64,000 bases of DNA from Streptomyces sp. NK08204 (GTDB lineage: Bacteria > Actinomycetota > Actinomycetes > Streptomycetales > Streptomycetaceae), in the NCBI RefSeq assembly GCF_020400585.1, contig NZ_JAINVF010000005.1, positions 124,001 to 188,000 of the forward strand, in the 5' to 3' direction. Positions 40,049 through 48,775 of the stretch are shown piece by piece. The first letter of the stretch is position 1. Every line of letters starts with the position of its first letter. A program made the translations under genes and the position numbers. The notes beneath the pieces are model-generated. The model was not told the origin of the DNA, did not search any database, and saw nothing but the letters and a program-made list of their open reading frames with translations.

Positions 40049-41256
40049 GCGGTGAACCCTACGCGGCCCGGCGTGCTCTGCTCCGGGGAGCGCGGCGGTG
40101 GCACCGTGCCGTCACCGCGCCGCAGCAGCCGCCCACGTGCACGTGCCGCCAGCGCGCCCAGCCGGCGCAGGAACGACGTCGGCAGGAACACCGCGTCCGC
40201 GGTGATCATCGCCAGGGAGAAGAACGGCAGGCCGAGGACGACCGCGATCACGGCGTGCTCGGTCATCATCAGCACCAGCAGGACGTTCTTGACCCGCCGG
40301 TTGAACAGCGTGAACGGGAAGGCGACCTGCACCATCACCGTCCCGTAGGCCACCAGCATCATGATCGTGCCGCTGGCGGACATCAGGTCGGCGAGGCCCG
40401 GCCAGGGCGAGAAGTAGTCCAGGTGCAGCGGGTAGTACACGGCGGTGCCGTCCTGCCAGCGCGAGCCCTGGATCTTGTACCAGCCGGCGGTGGCGTAGAT
40501 CAGACACGCCTCGGCCATGATCACGACCAGGGCTGTGTTGTGGACGACGTTGGCGACGACGTCCAACAGGATCCGCGGCTCCGGCGACTTCGCCCAGCGC
40601 CCGACCGCCCACCACAGGCCGAGGACCGTCCACACCGTCCACAGCAGCGCGGGCACCAGCCAGCCGTTGTCGAACCGGCCGGTCAGGGTGGCCGTGCCGA
40701 GCGCCAGGCCGAGGACCGTCCAGAGCACCGGCCCCACCCGGTCACCGGGGACCCGCACCCCCCGCGCGCGAGACTCCTCGGCCCGCGACGTCCGCAGCGC
40801 GTCCAGCGACCACACCTGGGCGCAGCGCGTGAACACCAGGTACAAAGCCATCAGGTGAAGCACGTTGTCGCCGCCGTCGCCCATGAAGACACTGCGGTTC
40901 TGCAGCGACAGCACACCGAGCATGAACAGCACGGACGCAGTGCGGGTGCGCCAGCCGAGCAGCAGCAGCGCGGAGGCGAGGACCGCCAGTGCGTAGCAGC
41001 ACTCGAACCACAGCTGGCCCCTCGACCACAGCAGTGCCGTGAAGGCGTGGTTGTCGTCGGTCAGTCGCTTGGCGAGGTCCCAGGCCCAGGGTCCGGCAGG
41101 GCCGTACAGCTCCTGGCGGTGCGGGAACTCGCGCAGCAGGAACAGCAGCCAGGTCCCGGCGAAGCCGATCCGGATCACGGCGCTCTGGTACGGGCCGAGG
41201 GCCGAGCCGGTGACCCGGGCGATGCCACGCGAGAGAGTCAGAGAGACACGGTTCAC
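40045..41256 (-). CDS. HTTM-domain membrane protein
   Basis: 403 residues with several long hydrophobic helices. The segments SLQNRSVFMGDGGDNVLHLMALYLVF and ATAGWYKIQGSRWQDGTAVYYPLHLDYFSPWP are hallmarks of HTTM proteins, related to vitamin-K-dependent gamma-glutamyl carboxylase membrane domains. No carboxylase C-terminal lumenal domain is present. GTG 41256 has GGGAGG 5 bases upstream. It overlaps the DUF5819 gene upstream and the SpoU gene downstream, so all three are co-transcribed. The reaction is unknown; a membrane enzyme acting on lipid or protein is plausible. Confidence 0.88.
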   Translation of the reverse strand: MNRVSLTLSRGIARVTGSALGPYQSAVIRIGFAGTWLLFLLREFPHRQELYGPAGPWAWDLAKRLTDDNHAFTALLWSRGQLWFECCYALAVLASALLLLGWRTRTASVLFMLGVLSLQNRSVFMGDGGDNVLHLMALYLVFTRCAQVWSLDALRTSRAEESRARGVRVPGDRVGPVLWTVLGLALGTATLTGRFDNGWLVPALLWTVWTVLGLWWAVGRWAKSPEPRILLDVVANVVHNTALVVIMAEACLIYATAGWYKIQGSRWQDGTAVYYPLHLDYFSPWPGLADLMSASGTIMMLVAYGTVMVQVAFPFTLFNRRVKNVLLVLMMTEHAVIAVVLGLPFFSLAMITADAVFLPTSFLRRLGALAARARGRLLRRGDGTVPPPRSPEQSTPGRVGFTA

Positions 41257-42224
41257 CGCACACCTCCCGCGGCCTCGTCGGCCGTCACCGTCCACCAGGG
41301 CAGCTCGCGGTAGACAGGCGTCTCGGAGACCCGCTCACCGCTCCACTTCGGCGGCTGCACATTGGTGGTGCTGGAGCGCACCTGCACGCGCTGGACGACA
41401 CCCTGCTCGGCGGTCGCGTCCGCCCGGTACAGGCGCATCACCACGATCCGGCGCAGGTACTGCTCGGAGAGTGCGCCGCGCAGGCCCATCGCACGGTTGT
41501 CGGCGGTGTGCGAGCCCAGGAAGAAGTCCCACGCGCGGCGCAGCTCGTTCTGCTGGGTGTGGCTGGGCACCAGGTTGCCGTCGATGGCCGCTCCGTCCAG
41601 GGCGGAGAGGTCGTTCCAGCCGGTGGTGCGCAGCATGCCGTCCTTCATGCGCACCTCCGCGCGCACCTGGACGGCGATGTTCTGCTGCAGCGGGTTCGGG
41701 GCGAACAGCTTCCAGTTCTGCTCGAACTCCGGATTCACCCAGTCCGAGATCGCCGCGCCGTGCTGCTTGGACACCGTGTTCTCCGGAGCGAGGCTCAGGA
41801 ACACCATCGCCAGGTGCACACAGGCAGCCACACCGATCACCGCCAGCGCGAGCGCCGCGACGACCTGGTAGCGCAGGGAGAGGGCGGCGACACCGGTGGA
41901 GGCCTGGGACGCGGGGAGTTCCGGGGAGCCGACGGGCAACTGCGCGGCGGTCCTGACCTGTGAGCCGGTGCTGCCAAGCGAGCCAGGTGTGTCCTGCGAC
42001 CCTGAGAGGGCCTGTGACCCTGGGCGGGCCTGTGACTCAAGGAGGCCCTGTGCCCCGGTAGAGGCCTGCGACCCGATAGAAGCCTCTGACTCAGGATGGC
42101 CGGATGACCCCGGGTGGTCGTGGGACCCGGTGCAGCCCCGTGTTGCGGTGGCCTCCGGGCGACGCACCCCCTGCGGCCCGTCCGGCCCCGGCCGGGCGTG
42201 CGAGTCCTCGTCGTACGCGTCCAT
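41253..42224 (-). CDS. DUF5819-family single-pass membrane protein with SQ-rich repeats
   Basis: About 323 residues. The cytoplasmic N-terminal ~110 residues contain a low-complexity series of SQxxxG units (GSQASTG, ESQARPGSQALSGSQDTPG). One membrane helix (VVAALALAVIGVAACVHLAMVFL, near residue 130) is followed by an extracytoplasmic domain with NPEFEQNWKLFAPNPLQQNI, the DUF5819 signature, and HTADNRAMGLRGALSEQYL. It overlaps the HTTM gene by 4 bp, so the two probably form a membrane complex. ATG 42224 is preceded by GGGACGGG; the frame is open upstream without similarity. Confidence 0.82.
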   Translation of the reverse strand: MDAYDEDSHARPGPDGPQGVRRPEATATRGCTGSHDHPGSSGHPESEASIGSQASTGAQGLLESQARPGSQALSGSQDTPGSLGSTGSQVRTAAQLPVGSPELPASQASTGVAALSLRYQVVAALALAVIGVAACVHLAMVFLSLAPENTVSKQHGAAISDWVNPEFEQNWKLFAPNPLQQNIAVQVRAEVRMKDGMLRTTGWNDLSALDGAAIDGNLVPSHTQQNELRRAWDFFLGSHTADNRAMGLRGALSEQYLRRIVVMRLYRADATAEQGVVQRVQVRSSTTNVQPPKWSGERVSETPVYRELPWWTVTADEAAGGVR

Positions 42225-42450
42225 CCCGTCCCGATCCCCGTTCCGTTTCCTGGTCCGTCCGCCCGCCACAGGCGCCGCATGATGCTCGGCGTCACGCGAT
42301 GAGATCCGCGACACCCGCACGGAACGGTACTCAGCCGCGCCGACCCGGCGCAGCCCTGGGGAGTCTCCCGGCTTTTCCACAGGCAGCCGGCGCGGTTTTC
42401 CACAGCAGTTGACACCTCGCGGCGGCCCGGCCCACCATTGACACGCACGG

Positions 42451-42464
42451 ACCGAACGATCGGT
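42451..42464. promoter_or_regulatory. PaaR-like operator upstream of paaA
   Basis: ACCGAACGATCGGT, a perfect 5-bp-arm inverted repeat, ends 45 bp before the paaA start codon. It matches the sites at 34717 and 37488 in both arms. Confidence 0.65.
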
Positions 42465-42509
42465 CGGGAAAGCGTTCAGGCAGAGCCCGAGGTCAGTCAG
42501 GGGGACCGC

Positions 42510-43571
42510 ATGGCCACAGCAGCCGCGCACCGCACGGCCGGCACACCGGCGGACGGCGCACCGGACACCGTCGACACGACGGCCTACCAGCACGCCTTCG
42601 ACGCGGCGGTGGCCGCGGACGAACGCGTCGAACCACGCGACTGGATGCCCGACGCCTACCGCGCCACACTGGTCCGGCAGATCGCCCAGCACGCGCACTC
42701 CGAGATCATCGGCATGCAGCCGGAGGCCAACTGGATCACCCGGGCGCCCACCCTGCGCCGCAAGGCGATCCTGATGGCGAAGGTCCAGGACGAGGCCGGC
42801 CACGGCCTGTACCTGTACAGCGCGGCCGAAACCCTCGGCACCAGCCGCGACGAACTCCTCGACAAGCTGCACAGCGGCCGCCAGAAGTACTCCTCGATCT
42901 TCAACTACCCCACGCTGACCTGGGCCGACGTCGGCGCGATCGGCTGGCTGGTGGACGGCGCCGCCATCACCAACCAGGTCCCCCTGTGCCGCTGCTCCTA
43001 CGGCCCCTACGCGCGCGCCATGGTGCGGATCTGCAAGGAGGAGTCCTTCCACCAGCGCCAGGGCTACGAACTGCTGCTGGCCCTCAGCAACGGCACCGCC
43101 GAGCAGCGCGCGATGGCGCAGGACGCGGTGAACCGCTGGTGGTGGCCCTCCTTGATGATGTTCGGTCCGCCGGACGACGAGTCCCAGCACTCCGCGCAGT
43201 CGATGGCCTGGAAGATCAAGCGCCACTCCAACGACGAGCTGCGCCAGCGCTTCGTCGACATCTGCGTCCCGCAGGCCGAGTCCCTGGGCCTCACCCTCCC
43301 CGACCCGGATCTGCGGTGGAACGAGGAGCGCGGTCACTACGACTTCGGCGCGATCGACTGGACGGAGTTCTGGGAGGTCCTCAAGGGCAACGGCCCTTGC
43401 AACGAACAGCGCATCACCCAGCGCAGGCGCGCACACGACGAGGGCGCATGGGTGCGGGAGGCAGCCGCCGCCTACGCGTCCAAGCACACCCGAACCACCA
43501 CCGACACCGCCGACACCGGCACCCCCGGAGACACCGGGAACACCGCGGAGACGGGAGCGAACCGAGCATGA
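42510..43571 (+). CDS. paaA: Phenylacetyl-CoA 1,2-epoxidase subunit PaaA
   Basis: 353 residues, the catalytic subunit of the bacterial multicomponent monooxygenase. Diiron ligand motifs are visible as [35 protein letters not shown] and [15 protein letters not shown]. The C-terminal ~35 residues are an unusual Thr/Asp/Gly-rich tail ([17 protein letters not shown]). It epoxidises phenylacetyl-CoA using electrons from PaaE. ATG 42510 follows CAGGGGGACC. It is the first gene of paaABCDE and overlaps paaB by 4 bp. Confidence 0.95.
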   Translation: MATAAAHRTAGTPADGAPDTVDTTAYQHAFDAAVAADERVEPRDWMPDAYRATLVRQIAQHAHSEIIGMQPEANWITRAPTLRRKAILMAKVQDEAGHGLYLYSAAETLGTSRDELLDKLHSGRQKYSSIFNYPTLTWADVGAIGWLVDGAAITNQVPLCRCSYGPYARAMVRICKEESFHQRQGYELLLALSNGTAEQRAMAQDAVNRWWWPSLMMFGPPDDESQHSAQSMAWKIKRHSNDELRQRFVDICVPQAESLGLTLPDPDLRWNEERGHYDFGAIDWTEFWEVLKGNGPCNEQRITQRRRAHDEGAWVREAAAAYASKHTRTTTDTADTGTPGDTGNTAETGANRA

Positions 43572-43855
43572 GCACCACCGACTGGCCCCTGTGGGAGGTC
43601 TTCGTGCGCTCCAGGCGCGGCCTCTCCCACACCCACGCCGGCAGCCTGCACGCCCCGGACGCGCAACTCGCCCTGCGCAACGCCCGCGATCTGTACACCC
43701 GGCGCGGCGAAGGCGTCTCGATCTGGGTCGTCCCCGCCTCCGTGATCACCGCCTCCTCGCCCGACGAGAAGGACCCCTTCTTCGAGCCCGCCGCCGACAA
43801 GGCCTACCGGCACCCGACGTTCTACGAGATCCCGGACGGGGTGAAGCACCTGTGA
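43568..43855 (+). CDS. paaB: Phenylacetyl-CoA epoxidase subunit PaaB
   Basis: 95 residues, full length for Paa[37 protein letters not shown] strands and the C-terminal [16 protein letters not shown] are family landmarks. It is the small subunit bridging PaaAC heterodimers in the epoxidase. ATG overlaps the paaA TGA, and the stop overlaps the paaC GTG. Confidence 0.95.
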   Translation: MSTTDWPLWEVFVRSRRGLSHTHAGSLHAPDAQLALRNARDLYTRRGEGVSIWVVPASVITASSPDEKDPFFEPAADKAYRHPTFYEIPDGVKHL

Positions 43856-44571
43856 CCGCCACCGTCCCCGTGACCGCCGCACTCGCCCTCGGCGACGACG
43901 CCCTGGTGCTCTCCCATCGTCTGGGGGAGTGGGCCGGCCACGCCCCCGTCCTCGAAGAGGAGGTCGCCCTCGCCAACATCGCCCTCGACCTCCTCGGCCA
44001 GGCCCGGATCCTGCTGTCCATGGCCGGCGACGAGGACGAGCTTGCGTACCTGCGCGAGGAGCGGGACTTCCGCAACCTCCAGCTGGTCGAACAGCCCAAC
44101 GGCGACTTCGCCCACACGATCGCCCGCCAGCTGTACTTCTCCACCTACCAGCAGCTGCTCTACGGCGAACTCGCCGCCCTGGACGGCCCGTTCGCACCGC
44201 TGGCCGCCAAGGCGGTCAAGGAGGTCGCCTACCACCGCGACCACGCCGAGCAGTGGACCCTGCGACTCGGTGACGGCACCGACGTCAGCCGGGAGCGCAT
44301 GCAGCGGGCATGCGACGCGCTGTGGCGTTTCACGGGGGAGATGTTCCAGCCGGTGGAGGGCCTGGACGTCGACTGGGCGGGCATGGAGGCCGCCTGGCTG
44401 GAGTCCGTCACGGACGTTCTCGGCCGGGCCACCCTGACCGTGCCCGCGGGGCCGCGCACCGGCGCCTGGGCGGCGGGCGCCGGCCGGCAGGGCCTGCACA
44501 CCGAATCGTTCGGGCGGATGCTCGCCGAGATGCAGCACCTGCACCGCAGCCATCCGGGGGCGACATGGTGA
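43852..44571 (+). CDS. paaC: Phenylacetyl-CoA epoxidase subunit PaaC
   Basis: 239 residues, a ferritin-like structural partner of PaaA. DDALVLSHRLGEWAGHAPVLEEEVALANIALDLLGQAR and KEVAYHRDHAEQWTLRLGDGT are characteristic. It stabilises PaaA and the substrate site but does not hold the working diiron centre. GTG 43852 overlaps the paaB stop (GTGA). Confidence 0.95.
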   Translation: MTATVPVTAALALGDDALVLSHRLGEWAGHAPVLEEEVALANIALDLLGQARILLSMAGDEDELAYLREERDFRNLQLVEQPNGDFAHTIARQLYFSTYQQLLYGELAALDGPFAPLAAKAVKEVAYHRDHAEQWTLRLGDGTDVSRERMQRACDALWRFTGEMFQPVEGLDVDWAGMEAAWLESVTDVLGRATLTVPAGPRTGAWAAGAGRQGLHTESFGRMLAEMQHLHRSHPGATW

Positions 44572-45104
44572 CCGCCACCACCCTGGAAACGGAACTGCTG
44601 GAGCTGGCCGGCTCGGTGCCCGATCCCGAACTGCCCGTGCTCACGCTCCATGAGCTGGGTGTTCTGCGCGCCGTCCGGGTCAACGGCCCCGACGCGGTCG
44701 AGGTCGACCTCACCCCCACCTACACCGGCTGTCCGGCTCTCGAGGCGATGACGTCGGACATCGAACGGGTCCTGCATGCGCACGGCGTGCGCGAGGTCAC
44801 CGTCCGCACCGTGCTCACGCCCGCCTGGTCCACCGACGACATCACCGCCGAAGGCCGCCGCAAGCTCCAGGAGTTCGGCATAGCTCCCCCGCGTGAGCGC
44901 CACGACACCGGCCCGGTGCCGCTCACCCTCAGCCCGACCCGGACCGGTGCGACGCAGCGAGCCGAGGCCGCCGACCCCCTCCGCTGCCCGCACTGCGGAT
45001 CCGCCGACACCGAGTTGCTGAGCCGGTTCTCCTCCACCGCGTGCAAGGCGCTGCGCCGCTGCCTCGCCTGCCGTGAACCGTTCGACCACTTCAAGGAGTT
45101 GTGA
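44565..45104 (+). CDS. paaD: PaaD, iron-sulfur maturation factor of the epoxidase
   Basis: 179 residues. The N-terminal MIP18/DUF59 domain shows SVPDPELPVLTLHELGVLRAV and the conserved Cys in TYTGCPALEAM. The C-terminal CPHCGSADTELLSRFSSTACKALRRCLAC is a Cys-rich ribbon likely to bind metal. PaaD is thought to help assemble or insert the [2Fe-2S] cluster of PaaE. ATG 44565 overlaps the paaC stop; GTG 44568 is an alternative. Confidence 0.93.
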   Translation: MVTATTLETELLELAGSVPDPELPVLTLHELGVLRAVRVNGPDAVEVDLTPTYTGCPALEAMTSDIERVLHAHGVREVTVRTVLTPAWSTDDITAEGRRKLQEFGIAPPRERHDTGPVPLTLSPTRTGATQRAEAADPLRCPHCGSADTELLSRFSSTACKALRRCLACREPFDHFKEL

Positions 45105-46168
45105 TGGCGCGCTTCCACCCGCTCCAGGTGGCCGCGGTCGACCGGCTCACCGACGACTCCGTCGCACTCACCCTCGCCGTCCCGCCGGAGCTGCGCGGGG
45201 AGTACCGGCACGCGCCCGGTCAGCACCTCGCCCTGCGCCGCGTCGTCGACGGCACCGAGATACGGCGCACCTACTCGATCTGCTCCCCCGCACCCGACCC
45301 GGACGGCGAGGGACCGAGCACCCTGCGGGTGGGCGTACGCCTGCTGGAGGGTGGCGCGTTCTCGACCTACGCGTTGAAGGAGATCAACCCCGGCGACAGG
45401 CTGGACGTGATGACCCCGGCCGGGCGCTTCACCCTGGAACCGGCACCGGGTGTGTACGCCGCCGTCGTCGGCGGCAGCGGCATCACGCCCGTCCTGTCCA
45501 TCGTCTCGACGCTGCTGGCACGCGAGCCCGAGGCCCGGTTCTGCCTGATACGCAGTGACCGCACGGCCGCCTCGATGATGTTCCTTGAGGAGGTCGCCGA
45601 CCTGAAGGACCGCTATCCGGAGCGGCTTCAGCTGGTGACCGTGCTCTCCCGGGAGGAGCAGCAGGCGGGCCTGCCGTCCGGGCGGCTCGACCATGAGCGG
45701 CTCACCGGACTGCTGCCCGCGCTGCTGCCGGTCGGACAGGTGGCGGGGTGGTTCCTGTGCGGGCCCTACGGGCTGGTGCAGGGTGCGGAGAAGGCGCTGC
45801 GCGAACTGGGCGTGGACCGGTCCCGAATCCACCAGGAGATCTTCCATGTGGACGCCGCTCCAGCCCCGGACCGGACTGCGTCGGCACCCGAGCACAGCAC
45901 CGTCACCGCCCGGCTGGACGGACGCGGCGGCAGCTGGCCGGTGCAGGACGGCGAGTCCCTGCTGGAGACGGTCCTGCGCAACCGGCCCGACGCGCCCTAC
46001 GCCTGCAAGGGCGGGGTGTGCGGCACCTGCCGAGCCTTCCTGGTCTCGGGCGAGGTGCGCATGGACCGCAACTTCGCGCTGGAGGAGGAGGAAACCGAGG
46101 CCGGTTTCGTGCTGGCCTGCCAGTCGCACCCGGTGACGGAACACGTGGAACTGGATTTCGACCGCTGA
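45104..46168 (+). CDS. paaE: Phenylacetyl-CoA epoxidase reductase PaaE
   Basis: 354 residues: an FAD-binding domain with RRTYSICSPAP (residues ~50-60), an NAD(P) domain with GGSGITPVLSIV and WFLCGPYGLV, and a C-terminal plant-type ferredoxin with CKGGVCGTCRA and a distal Cys in LACQSHP. It passes electrons from NADPH to PaaA. ATG 45104 has AAGGAG 5 bases upstream and overlaps the paaD stop. It closes the operon; no paaK, paaG, paaJ or paaI is present in the window. Confidence 0.95.
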   Translation: MARFHPLQVAAVDRLTDDSVALTLAVPPELRGEYRHAPGQHLALRRVVDGTEIRRTYSICSPAPDPDGEGPSTLRVGVRLLEGGAFSTYALKEINPGDRLDVMTPAGRFTLEPAPGVYAAVVGGSGITPVLSIVSTLLAREPEARFCLIRSDRTAASMMFLEEVADLKDRYPERLQLVTVLSREEQQAGLPSGRLDHERLTGLLPALLPVGQVAGWFLCGPYGLVQGAEKALRELGVDRSRIHQEIFHVDAAPAPDRTASAPEHSTVTARLDGRGGSWPVQDGESLLETVLRNRPDAPYACKGGVCGTCRAFLVSGEVRMDRNFALEEEETEAGFVLACQSHPVTEHVELDFDR

Positions 46169-46278
46169 GTCGACGCTTGGTTCCCTTGTCATGACTCAAA
46201 ACCTGTTCTGCCCTGCCCTCCGACGCCCTATCCCCGCGCTTCGGTGGGCAGGGACCGGCTCCTCCGGGAGGACAGGTC

Positions 46279-46560
46279 ATGGACTTCACCTTCAGCGTGG
46301 AGCAGCAGGCGGCGCCCGGAGGGCGCGTGGCGTGTTCGCCGGCGTGGCCCGTGGATGCGGCGCCCAGTCCGGCGCTCATCACCGGGACCGTCGCCGAGGA
46401 CGTCGACCGGGAACGGCGAGGCAGACTCGCGGACGCCGATCTGCTCAGCCTGCTGCTCGAGCCCGGGTACAGCCCGGGGTGTTTGGACGCCATCGCGTGG
46501 TGCCTGGTGCTGCGTGAGTCCGCCAAGGTTGTCCGGCCCGACCAGAGCGTGAGGCGTGTG
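46279..46560 (+). pseudogene. Acyl-CoA dehydrogenase relic, N-terminal fragment
   Basis: After a good ribosome binding site (GGGAGGACAGGTC) the frame begins MDFTFSVEQQAA, the standard start of acyl-CoA dehydrogenases. It shifts frame near 46330 (ARGVFAGVA is in another frame) and resumes with DADLLSLLLEPGYSPGCLDAIAWCLVLRESAKV. After ~90 residues similarity ends; the FAD and catalytic domains are missing. Neighbouring intact acyl-CoA dehydrogenases read GGAGLDA where this has SPGCLDA. It is a dead fragment just downstream of paaE. Confidence 0.7.
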
Positions 46561-46876
46561 AGGGGCAAGCCCCCGTTTCCGCGCCTGCCTCACAGTTGTC
46601 TGGTGGCCCCTCATGCACGTGAGCCAGTCAGGCACGTCCGCATTCCTGCCGAGCGGGGCGCTGAGCCGGCAGGAAGTGTTCCGGCGAAGCATCTCCTGAA
46701 CGAGCGTGCGACGGCGCGATCGACGCAATGCGGCGATGGGGCCCAGTGGCCGCACCTGTCCTCCTCGTTGCCACCTTCTCGACACCGGCCCCGCGGCGCG
46801 GATCGGCCGCCCGAACGGGAGCCGGCGCTGCGGCGGAATGACCAGAACGTGTGGCCGCTACGCGAACCCGGCGGAC
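46561..46876. other. Region without recognisable gene
   Basis: 316 bp between the acyl-CoA dehydrogenase relic and the marR gene. Reading frames are open in places, but none shows similarity or good codon pattern. It may be more decayed coding sequence. Confidence 0.4.
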
Positions 46877-47356
46877 TCAGTCCGCTTTCGGCCGGGACCG
46901 CAAACGCCGCATCTGGGTGTGGCTGAGGTCGTGTGCTCGTCGCATGTGCCGGGTGATCACCTCAAGTTCGTCCTCGGTGTGGTCGTCGAGGAGCCTCTGC
47001 CACGTCTGGCCGAGGTCGTCCCACACCGAGGTGACGCGGGCCATGCGCTCCGGCACCGGACTGACCAGCACACGGCGGCGGTCTTGTGGGTCGGGGGTGC
47101 GGAGGACGTAGCCGCCACGTTCGAGCCGGTCGACCAGGCGTGTGGCCGATCCTGTGGTCAGGCCCGTCATGTCGGCGATCTGCTTGACCGTGAGCGGCCC
47201 GGGCTCTGCTGTCAGCAGGCTCAGACACTGCACGTCGGTCGGATGCAGTCCGAGATGGTCGGCGATGGCTTGGTTGAACAGCACGTAGGCCGCCAGGTAG
47301 CGGCGGGACTCCCTCGACAACTCCTCGTACAGCCGGGCCCGACGTGTGTCTGCCAT
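46877..47356 (-). CDS. MarR-family regulator
   Basis: 159 residues with the MarR winged HTH: LTVKQIADMTGLTTGSATRLVDRLERGGYVLRTPDPQDRRRVLVS, including the conserved DxRxxxV wing. N- and C-terminal helices (YLAAYVLFNQAIADHLGLHPTD and LGQTWQRLLDDHTEDELEVI) would form the dimer interface. ATG 47356 is 101 bp from the divergent NmrA-type gene, and two palindromes lie between them, so it probably represses both. Confidence 0.9.
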   Translation of the reverse strand: MADTRRARLYEELSRESRRYLAAYVLFNQAIADHLGLHPTDVQCLSLLTAEPGPLTVKQIADMTGLTTGSATRLVDRLERGGYVLRTPDPQDRRRVLVSPVPERMARVTSVWDDLGQTWQRLLDDHTEDELEVITRHMRRAHDLSHTQMRRLRSRPKAD

Positions 47357-47370
47357 CTGGATCACACTCC

Positions 47371-47395
47371 AAATTGCTGCACGGCGCAGCAATTT
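47371..47395. promoter_or_regulatory. Probable MarR operator 1
   Basis: AAATTGCTGC-acggc-GCAGCAATTT is a perfect 10-bp-arm palindrome with a 5-bp centre, 14 bp upstream of the marR start and well placed to block its promoter. Palindromes of 16-25 bp are typical of MarR dimers. Confidence 0.75.
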
Positions 47396-47406
47396 CTCCT
47401 AGTCTT

Positions 47407-47419
47407 CTGCGTGACGCAG
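47407..47419. promoter_or_regulatory. Probable MarR operator 2
   Basis: CTGCGT-g-ACGCAG is a perfect 6-bp-arm palindrome, 11 bp from the first operator and 38 bp before the NmrA-type start. It shares CTGC/GCAG with operator 1 and may be a second half-strength site. Confidence 0.5.
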
Positions 47420-47457
47420 TTAATGCGCTACACAGCGATAATACTCATGGGGGAACC

Positions 47458-48339
47458 ATGCTCACCGTTGCCGTCACCGGAGCCACCGGAGCCCAAGGAG
47501 GGGCCACCACCCGCGCCCTGCTGGCAGCTGGCCACCAGGTGCGTGCGCTGACCCACCGGCCCGACTCACCCGCCGCCGACGCCCTGCGCAGCCTCGGCGC
47601 CCAAGTACGCCACGCCGACTTCGACGACCGCCCTTCGCTGGAGGCCGCCCTCACCGGAGCGGACTCACTCTTCGCGGTCACCACCCCGTTCGGCACCGAC
47701 ACTGCCACCGAAGTCCGGCAGGGCACGACCCTCGTCGATGCCGCAGCAGAGGTCGATATCCGGCACATCGTGTTCACCTCCGCCGCCCACGCCGACCGGG
47801 GCACCGGCGTCCCGCATTACGAGAGCAAGCACCTGATCGAGCAGCACCTGCGCGCAGCCGGGGTGCCCTGGACGGTGATCGCCCCGGCCGCGTTCATGGA
47901 CAACTACACCAGCGGCTGGACTCTCGACGGGCTGCGCGACGGCACCTTCGCCTGGCCCATGCCCGCCGACCGCCCCCTCACGCTCATCCCCGCCGCCGAC
48001 ATCGGCGCCTTCGCCGCGCTGGCCCTCCAGCGCCATGACGAGTTCACCGGACTTCGCATCGACATCGCCTCCGACAAGCGCACCCCCGGACAGATGGCGG
48101 AGATCCTCGCGACCGCCATCGGTCTCCCGGTCGCCCACCAGGAAGTACCCCTCGCCTACGTCCGGACTCGATCGGCCGACCTGGCAGCCATGTTCGAGTA
48201 CTTCACGACCGCCGGCCTCGACGTCGACGTCACCGGGCTACGCCGCGACTACCCCGAAGTCAACTGGCACAGCTTCACCGACTGGGCCGTCGCCCAGGAC
48301 TGGCCCACACTCCTGTCCCACACGCCCACGCCTCAGTGA
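47458..48339 (+). CDS. NmrA-like NAD(P)-binding protein (atypical SDR)
   Basis: 293 residues. The N-terminal dinucleotide motif is VAVTGATGAQGGATTRALLAAGH, followed by RHADFDDRPSLEAALTGADS, typical of NmrA/HSCARG-type atypical short-chain dehydrogenases. The YxxxK pair appears as YESKHLIEQHL. Such proteins are NAD(P)H-quinone reductases or redox sensors. GGGGGAACC precedes ATG 47458. The divergent MarR regulator suggests induction by a quinone, phenolic or electrophile. Confidence 0.9.
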   Translation: MLTVAVTGATGAQGGATTRALLAAGHQVRALTHRPDSPAADALRSLGAQVRHADFDDRPSLEAALTGADSLFAVTTPFGTDTATEVRQGTTLVDAAAEVDIRHIVFTSAAHADRGTGVPHYESKHLIEQHLRAAGVPWTVIAPAAFMDNYTSGWTLDGLRDGTFAWPMPADRPLTLIPAADIGAFAALALQRHDEFTGLRIDIASDKRTPGQMAEILATAIGLPVAHQEVPLAYVRTRSADLAAMFEYFTTAGLDVDVTGLRRDYPEVNWHSFTDWAVAQDWPTLLSHTPTPQ

Positions 48340-48464
48340 CGTCCTCCGCCTGCGGCTGCGCCCGGGACCGGCTGCGCCCGCAGGCTTCCACCGGCAAGGC
48401 CCCTCCCTGGCGTACGTCGGTCCCCGACACCGCCCTGCCGGGCGCCACAGACCAACACCTGTCA

Positions 48465-48775
48465 GATGAACGCCATGCTGAAGGCGTTCGGCCTCACACG
48501 ACTCGCCTGACAAGTCCTCAACGTCATCCGCGACACCCCCGAGATCGCCGACACCGAAGTCCTGTCGACCCTCGCCGTCAACGCCGGCATCGCCATGCCG
48601 GCCGACGCCATCGACACCGTTCTGGCCGACGGCTGGGCGGACCATCCCGCACCGGGCCTGCTCTCGCTTACGCCTGATGGCACCAGCGCCTGACCGACGT
48701 GGCTCCGCGCATCGACGCGTTCCGTGAGCTGTCCACGACCGGCATCTCCCAGGACGAGTACTGGCGTGCTCGCCC
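48465..48775 (+). pseudogene. Relic of a small winged-helix-like hypothetical protein
   Basis: The frame reads MNAMLKAFGLTRLA, stop, QVLNVIRDTPEIADTEVLST, then AVNAGIAMPADAIDTVLADGWAD up to LSLTPDGTSA. After a +1 shift it continues as LTDVAPRIDAFRELSTTGISQDEYWRA. The continuous similarity-like pattern across the TGA (48507-48509) and the shift indicates a once-intact ~110-residue helical, possibly MarR-like, protein. I cannot name the parent family with confidence. Confidence 0.55.

Noticed and set aside
42225..43487. N-terminal extension of the DUF5819 protein through paaA
   Set aside because: The minus-strand frame is open, but it is antisense to paaA and similarity begins only near the membrane helix; ATG 42224 has a suitable purine-rich leader.
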